Part shown: positions 59,562 through 64,000 of the stretch, in pieces
Position numbering within the stretch: position 1 is the first letter of the stretch
Layout of the letters: each line of letters begins with the position of its first letter
NCBI RefSeq assembly: GCF_000737515.1
Contig: NZ_CP006587.1
Coordinates: forward strand, 620,001 to 684,000
Reading direction: 5' to 3'
Source: Hymenobacter sp. APR13
GTDB lineage: Bacteria; Bacteroidota; Bacteroidia; Cytophagales; Hymenobacteraceae
DNA length: 64,000 bases
Program-made: the position numbers and the translations under genes
The notes under the pieces: generated by a model
Told to the model about the DNA's origin: nothing
The model's database searches: none
Seen by the model: only the letters and a program-made list of their open reading frames with translations

Positions 59562-59783
59562 CTAGACTTTGCTATCCAGCCGCATGAAGAACCTCAGCGC
59601 CATCAATAGCGGAGCCAGCACCGTCAACGCCAAGCCGATTATCCCCAGAGCACCGGTCAGTTGGTACATAAACGGGGATTGTTGGCCCATGTGCTCGAAC
59701 GACCAGATGGTGCTGCCCATGTAGAGAACGAAGCCAGCTATAGCCAGCAGAAACAGCATCGTAAAAGAGGGCAGCCACTTCAT
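59562..59783 (-). CDS. Small two-helix membrane protein
   Basis: A 73-residue protein with two hydrophobic helices (FTMLFLLAIAGFVLYMG and LGIIGLALTVLAPLLMAL) and a short basic C-terminus. No family recognised. It is convergent with argH, and the two stops are 27 bp apart. Confidence 0.65.
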   Translation of the reverse strand: MKWLPSFTMLFLLAIAGFVLYMGSTIWSFEHMGQQSPFMYQLTGALGIIGLALTVLAPLLMALRFFMRLDSKV

Positions 59784-59831
59784 AATTGCAGGGGATTAAC
59801 ATTCGAGGATAAGCACGGGCAAGTATACTGA

Positions 59832-59865
59832 AAAGGCCCCGAAACCGTCTGGTTTCGGGGCCTTT
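59832..59865 (-). terminator. Terminator of lpd
   Basis: Stem AAAGGCCCCGAAACC / GGTTTCGGGGCCTTT with a GTCT loop. It follows the dihydrolipoyl dehydrogenase gene read on the minus strand and is almost symmetric, so it may also act on the plus strand. Confidence 0.9.
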
Positions 59866-59900
59866 CGTATGCGGCACAGCCTGAAGCCTGTGCTACAGTT

Positions 59901-61295
59901 TTACAGGTGAATTACCTCGCCGTAGGCGGCGGCGGCGGCTTCCATGATGGCTTCGCTCATGGTGGGGTGCGGGTGCACGGCCTTGATGATTTCGTGGCCG
60001 GTGGTTTCGAGCTTGCGGGCTACCACCACTTCGGCAATCATTTCGGTTACGTTGGCGCCAATCATGTGCGCGCCCAGCCACTCGCCGTACTTCTTGTCGA
60101 AGATGACTTTCACGAAGCCGTCTTTCACGCCGCCGGCCGAGGCTTTACCGGAGGCCGAGAACGGGAATTTGCCCACCAGGATGTCGTAGCCCTGCTTTTT
60201 GGCTTCGGCTTCGGTGAGGCCTACCGAGGCAATTTCCGGCGAGGCGTAGGTGCAGCCGGGAATGTTCTGGTAGTTGAGCGGCTCGGGGTGATGGCCGGCA
60301 ATTTTCTCCACGCAGATGATGCCTTCAGCAGAAGCCACGTGAGCCAGCGCGGGGCCGGGCACGATGTCGCCGATGGCGTAGATGCCGGGCACGTTGGTCT
60401 GGTAGAAGTCGTCCACAATCACGCGGCCTTTCTCCACCTTGATGCCCAGCTCCTCGATACCGATGTTTTCGAGGTTGGTTTGCACGCCCACGGCGCTCAG
60501 CACCACGTCGCACTCAATCTGCTGGTCGCCTTTGGCCGTTTTCACGGTCACGAGGCAGCCGGCGCCGCTGGTGTCCACCTTGGTCACCTCGGCCGAGGTC
60601 AGCACGTTCACGCCGATTTTCTTGAAGGATTTCTCCATCTGGCGGCTCACTTCCTCGTCTTCCACGGGCACGATTCGGGGCAGGTATTCCACCACCGTCA
60701 CCTCCGAACCCATGGTGCGGTAGAAGTAGGCAAACTCCACGCCGATGGCGCCGGAACCCACCACCACGAGGCGTTTAGGCAGCTCGGGCATCACCATGGC
60801 CTGGCGGTAGCCGATGATTTTCTTGTTGTCGACGGGCATGGTGGGCAGCTCGCGCGAGCGGGCGCCGGTGGCCAGAATGATGCTCTTGGCCTCCACAGTT
60901 TCCTTGGTGCCGTCGGCTTTGGTGAGCTCCACCTTGCCGGGGGCCAGCAGCTTGCCGGTGCCCATCAGGGCGTCGATTTTATTCTTTTTGAACAGGAAGT
61001 TGATGCCCTTGCTCATGCCCTCGGCCACACCGCGGCTGCGCTTGATAACAGCATCAAAATCGTAGCCCACACCTTCGGCCTTGAGGCCATAATCGGCGGC
61101 GTGGTTGAGGTATTCAAACACCTGGGCGCTTTTGAGCAGGGCTTTGGTAGGAATGCAGCCCCAGTTGAGGCAGATGCCGCCGAGCGACTCCCGCTCGATA
61201 ACGCCGACTTTCAGACCAAGCTGCGAAGCCCGGATAGCAGCCACGTAGCCGCCGGGGCCGCTGCCGACAACGACCAGGTCGTATTGCAATGCCAT
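59901..61295 (-). CDS. lpd: Dihydrolipoyl dehydrogenase (E3)
   Basis: A 464-residue flavoenzyme that reoxidises the lipoyl group of 2-oxo-acid dehydrogenase and glycine-cleavage complexes. FAD site VVVGSGPGGYVAAIRA, redox disulfide GGICLNWGCIPTKALL, NAD site LVVVGSGAIGVEFAYFY, second FAD motif GIYAIGDIVPGPALAH and the C-terminal catalytic pair HPHPTMSEAI. Length is normal. The ATG at 61295 is chosen because the longer frame lacks similarity. A matching promoter lies at 61361-61390. No E1/E2 genes are in the window. Confidence 0.96.
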   Translation of the reverse strand: MALQYDLVVVGSGPGGYVAAIRASQLGLKVGVIERESLGGICLNWGCIPTKALLKSAQVFEYLNHAADYGLKAEGVGYDFDAVIKRSRGVAEGMSKGINFLFKKNKIDALMGTGKLLAPGKVELTKADGTKETVEAKSIILATGARSRELPTMPVDNKKIIGYRQAMVMPELPKRLVVVGSGAIGVEFAYFYRTMGSEVTVVEYLPRIVPVEDEEVSRQMEKSFKKIGVNVLTSAEVTKVDTSGAGCLVTVKTAKGDQQIECDVVLSAVGVQTNLENIGIEELGIKVEKGRVIVDDFYQTNVPGIYAIGDIVPGPALAHVASAEGIICVEKIAGHHPEPLNYQNIPGCTYASPEIASVGLTEAEAKKQGYDILVGKFPFSASGKASAGGVKDGFVKVIFDKKYGEWLGAHMIGANVTEMIAEVVVARKLETTGHEIIKAVHPHPTMSEAIMEAAAAAYGEVIHL

Positions 61296-61360
61296 GTTGT
61301 TGTACTTGAGGGTGAGATGGAGAAACCTACGCCGGGCACAAGCTGCTGGCGGGGGCCCGG

Positions 61361-61390
61361 CAAAGATAGGCAGGCCGCGCAACTCGCCAA
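61361..61390 (-). promoter_or_regulatory. Bacteroidota-type promoter of lpd
   Basis: On the minus strand, TTG (61388-61390), 19 bases, then TATCTTTG (61361-61368), a full TAnnTTTG match. Transcription would begin near 61357 and give a leader of about 60 bases before the lpd ATG. Confidence 0.72.
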
Positions 61391-61529
61391 CTGACGGCCA
61401 CCAGCCGCCGGCCAGCCCGGCAGGCTGCTTAAAACAACGGCGGGCCTATATCCGTTCGGGCCGATGCCCCGTAGAAGACCCGATTTACATTTACCGCGCC
61501 AGCACGGCGCCCCTCCTACTGCTTCGCTC

Positions 61530-62264
61530 ATGAACCACCGTCTACTCTCCCTGCTTTCCATCACCGGCAGCCTGCTGTTTTTCAGCCAGTGCGCTACCAC
61601 CGTCGAAACCGACAAGCCCGGCACCGCCCAGCGCGCCATGCGCCAGGAAACCGTTACCGCGCCGGCCGCTACCGCCAGCACCGGCACGGAGGCAGCAACG
61701 GCCGCCGCCACCGCGCCCGTGCCTGCCCCCGGCACCATGGAAGCCGCCGCCCGCAAATCCAGCGCCGACTACCGCAACGAAATCCGCATTGCGGATGCCA
61801 CGCTCAAAGGCTCGCCCCGCAACTTCGACGCGCTGCTGACCCGCGCCAAAGCCAAAAGCCACCTCAAGGACTACGCCGACGCCATTGCCGACTACAATCT
61901 GGCCGCCCGCCTCAAGCCCACAAACGCCGAGGTGTACTACAACCGGGGCCTGAACCGCCTCAAGCTCAAGCAGTACGCCCCCGCCATTTCTGACTTCAGC
62001 AAGGCCACCAAGTACAACCCCACCGACAAGGAAGCCTTCTTCGGCCGGGGCGCGGCCCGTATGCAGATGTTCAACTTCAAAGGCGCCATCCCCGACTTCA
62101 CCAAGGCCATCGAGCTGGACCCCACCTACGCCGACGCCTACGAGTACCGCGGCATCAGCTACTCTTCCATCAACAAGCCCGCCGAGGCCAAAACCGACCT
62201 CGAAAAAGCCACCCAGCTCAACCCCGAAGCTGCCAAAAGTCTGCGGCGGTATGCAGGGAAGTAG
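61530..62264 (+). CDS. TPR-repeat lipoprotein
   Basis: A 244-residue lipoprotein: signal MNHRLLSLLSITGSLLFFSQ with a lipobox-like FSQC (Cys21), an alanine/threonine/proline-rich linker (about 22-80) and four TPR repeats (AIADYNLAARLKPTNAEVYY; AISDFSKATKYNPTDKEAFF; AIPDFTKAIELDPTYADAYE; AKTDLEKATQLNPEAAKSLR). It is probably a periplasmic protein-interaction scaffold. Its partner is unknown. It is divergent from lpd, and the 234-bp gap holds the lpd promoter. Confidence 0.88.
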   Translation: MNHRLLSLLSITGSLLFFSQCATTVETDKPGTAQRAMRQETVTAPAATASTGTEAATAAATAPVPAPGTMEAAARKSSADYRNEIRIADATLKGSPRNFDALLTRAKAKSHLKDYADAIADYNLAARLKPTNAEVYYNRGLNRLKLKQYAPAISDFSKATKYNPTDKEAFFGRGAARMQMFNFKGAIPDFTKAIELDPTYADAYEYRGISYSSINKPAEAKTDLEKATQLNPEAAKSLRRYAGK

Positions 62265-62281
62265 GAGATAATTCAATAGTC

Positions 62282-62331
62282 AGAACGTCATTCCTCGACT
62301 ACGGCTCCGCCTTCGCTCGGAATGACGTTCT
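62282..62331. repeat. Palindrome, GAACGTCATTCC/GGAATGACGTTC form
   Basis: Arms AGAACGTCATTCC and GGAATGACGTTCT around a loop that itself contains CTACGGCTCCGCCTTCG. It lies between converging genes ending at 62264 and 62343. The same variant occurs at 25408-25465. Confidence 0.9.
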
Positions 62332-62342
62332 ATTTTATCAGA

Positions 62343-63584
62343 CTACTTGCCAAACAGCAGCTTCAGGTAGAAGCTGGGCTGGCGCAGCCGCTCGCGCATG
62401 TCCAGGTCCAGGAACATCATCGAGAGGGTTTCGGCCAAAGTGGGGTTGTTGGCGGCGCGGTTGGCCACGAAGTTGAACAGCCACGGGTAGTCGAGCAGCT
62501 TCTGCATGGCGCGGCTCAGGCGCAGCTCCTGGCCCAGGCGGTTGTACACGGCCGCGTCGTAGCCGCGCAGGAAACCTGCCGAGAAATCCTGCGCCGCCAG
62601 CGCCCGGCCGGCCCAATCGGCGGCGTGCCGCCCCGATACCATGGCGTGGCTGATGCCTTCGCCCGTGAATGGGTCGATGAGCGAGGCCGCGTCGCCGAGC
62701 AGCAGGTAGCTGGGGCCCGACAGCACGCGGCGCCTGGAGCCCAGCGGCAGCCCGAAGCCGCGCACCGGGCCCAGCCGCTCGGCCCCGGCGAACCGGTCTT
62801 TGAGGGCAGGGTGCGTCTGCAGGATTTCGGCCAGCCTTTCGCGCAGATTCACTTTCTTCTTCGACACGGCTTCCGTGAGCATGCCCACGCCCACGTTGGC
62901 CTCGCCGTTGGGCAGCGGAAACACCCACAGGTAGCCGGGCAGAAAGTCCTGGATGAAGTGCAGCTCAATAAAATTATCGGGGTGCAGGCCCTGCACGCCG
63001 CGGTAGTAGGCCCGCAAGCCGGCGCAGTGGTGGGCCGGCTCCAGCGCGTGCCCGGCCACCTGCCGCGCAAATCCCGACTGGGCACCGTTGGCTACCAGCA
63101 GCAGCCGCGCCAGCGCCACAGGCGTGCCAACGGCGTCGCGCACCAGCCAGCGGCCGTCGGGCTGCTGCTCGGGCAGGGCCACGTCTATGCCTTCGCGGAA
63201 GTCGATTTCGGGGCGGCGGCGCACCTCTTCTACTAGGAAGTTATCGAAGTCGAGGCGCTTGATGATGTGGCCGGCGGCGCGGTCAGCGGCTTTGTTGTAG
63301 TGCGGCTTGAAGGGCACCGCCAGCTTGCGGCCGTTGGGCGCGTAGAAGTCGATGCCCCAGCTGGGCACCTGGGCGGGGTCGGCGGCCAGCTGGGCGGGCA
63401 GCGCCTCCCCTATCCGGCGCAACTCGTTGATGACTTTGCCGCTGAGGGCGTCGCCACACACTTTGTCGCGCGGGAAAGTGGCCTTGTCCAGCAGCAGGCA
63501 GCGGTGGCCGGCGTTGGCCAGGTGCAGGGCCGCCGTGGCGCCGCCGGGCCCGGCGCCCAGAATGCAGATGTCGGTTTCGAGCAA
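62343..63584 (-). CDS. Geranylgeranyl-reductase-like FAD-dependent oxidoreductase
   Basis: A 413-residue flavoprotein of the geranylgeranyl reductase/FixC-like group. FAD site DICILGAGPGGATAALHLA, the ATFPRDKVCGDALSG motif of this group, and the second FAD segment LLLGDAASLIDPFTGEGI. It probably reduces double bonds of a polyisoprenoid such as a menaquinone side chain or carotenoid precursor; the substrate is unproven. There is no ATG before the FAD motif, so a TTG at 63584 (reading MLETDICILGAG) is proposed. It is divergent from the short-chain dehydrogenase gene. Confidence 0.85.
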   Translation of the reverse strand: MLETDICILGAGPGGATAALHLANAGHRCLLLDKATFPRDKVCGDALSGKVINELRRIGEALPAQLAADPAQVPSWGIDFYAPNGRKLAVPFKPHYNKAADRAAGHIIKRLDFDNFLVEEVRRRPEIDFREGIDVALPEQQPDGRWLVRDAVGTPVALARLLLVANGAQSGFARQVAGHALEPAHHCAGLRAYYRGVQGLHPDNFIELHFIQDFLPGYLWVFPLPNGEANVGVGMLTEAVSKKKVNLRERLAEILQTHPALKDRFAGAERLGPVRGFGLPLGSRRRVLSGPSYLLLGDAASLIDPFTGEGISHAMVSGRHAADWAGRALAAQDFSAGFLRGYDAAVYNRLGQELRLSRAMQKLLDYPWLFNFVANRAANNPTLAETLSMMFLDLDMRERLRQPSFYLKLLFGK

Positions 63585-63754
63585 CTCGTTGTTCGTTATT
63601 GGGTTTTCGTTTTTCGCTCTATCCGTAGGCAGTACCAACGCGCCAGAGAAGCTGCAAGGTAACCGTCGACGCACTGGTTTCCGACGCCCCGGCTTCGCCA
63701 ATGCCCTACGAGCAACGAACAACAAAAAACCAATAACGCGCCTATCTTCGCCGC

Positions 63755-64000
63755 ATGACAAAACAGCTCGACGGAAAAGTGGCCCTGATTACGGGTGCTT
63801 CCAAAGGAATCGGCCGCGCCATTGCGGTATATTTTGCCCAGCAGGGCGCGCAGGTGGCTTTCACGTACCTCTCCAGCGTGGAGAAAGGCCAGCAGCTCGA
63901 ACAGGAGCTGGCGGCCCACGGCACCAAAGTCAAAGGCTTCCGCTCCGATGCCTCGGTATATGCCGAAGCCGAAAAGCTGGTGGATGACGTGGTAGCCGAA
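63755..64000 (+). CDS. Short-chain dehydrogenase (FabG-like), cut by the window end
   Basis: The first 82 residues of an SDR enzyme. The coenzyme loop ITGASKGIGRAIAVYFAQQG begins at residue 12, and a DASVYAEAEKL segment follows, as in 3-oxoacyl-ACP reductase (FabG). The catalytic Ser-Tyr-Lys part lies beyond the window, so the exact substrate cannot be judged. The 170-bp divergent gap upstream contains CGAACAACAAAAAACCAATA-type simple repeats. Confidence 0.85.
   Translation, partial: MTKQLDGKVALITGASKGIGRAIAVYFAQQGAQVAFTYLSSVEKGQQLEQELAAHGTKVKGFRSDASVYAEAEKLVDDVVAE

Noticed and set aside
59907..61394. Plus-strand open frame of almost 500 codons over lpd
   Set aside because: It lies opposite a clear dihydrolipoyl dehydrogenase and has histidine/glycine/alanine-rich composition without any domain, as expected for GC-rich antisense.

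Overview
The window looks like a chromosomal segment of a GC-rich Bacteroidota of the Hymenobacter/Cytophagales type. Evidence: a TonB-dependent receptor paired with a DUF4249 lipoprotein, many secreted proteins and lipoproteins, a GH92 mannosidase, promoter-like TAnnTTTG boxes, few Shine-Dalgarno sites, an arginine pathway with the acylornithine-type carbamoyltransferase, and many intergenic palindromes of kinds common in Bacteroidota. No rRNA, tRNA, CRISPR array, prophage or intact insertion sequence was recognised.

Layout. 0-10 kb: a Tat-signal flavoprotein and a histidine-bearing membrane protein, small unknowns, a ricin-lectin/PD40/OmpA envelope protein, and a TPR histidine kinase with a NarL-type regulator. 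10-19.5 kb: an amino-acid permease, a metallo-beta-lactamase/rhodanese sulfur enzyme, a GxxExxY protein, sbcD, an alpha-mannosidase and an NTF2-like lipoprotein. 19.5-31 kb: sbcC, unknown secreted proteins, an HNH nuclease, thioredoxin, the TonB receptor/DUF4249 pair and purine nucleoside phosphorylase. 31-39.5 kb: SppA protease, RarA, an EamA transporter, DUF6624 plus DNA polymerase IV, an sce7726-type protein and two small secreted proteins with basic tails.

39.5-59.5 kb is the metabolic heart. It holds argF' (acylornithine carbamoyltransferase), carB-carA, purK-purE, pyrC-pyrB, argD-argC-argG with a GNAT acetyltransferase and, divergently, argB-argE-argH. Carbamoyl phosphate from CarAB can feed both ArgF' and PyrB. 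Only the glutamate-to-arginine route appears nearly complete here, and the GNAT gene is the natural candidate for its first step. Three AT-richer genes of unknown function sit between these genes.

59.5-64 kb: a small membrane protein, dihydrolipoyl dehydrogenase, a TPR lipoprotein, a geranylgeranyl-reductase-like flavoprotein and the start of a short-chain dehydrogenase.

Most noteworthy: (1) a leader upstream of pyrB with a consensus promoter, a short open frame, a pyrimidine-rich tract and a perfect terminator hairpin, laid out like the UTP-sensitive pyrBI attenuator of enterobacteria; (2) a carbamoyltransferase with Gln at position 90, the site that in studied relatives separates N-acetyl from N-succinyl ornithine use; (3) several families of short palindromes packed into the gaps, some contributing stop or start codons of neighbouring genes.
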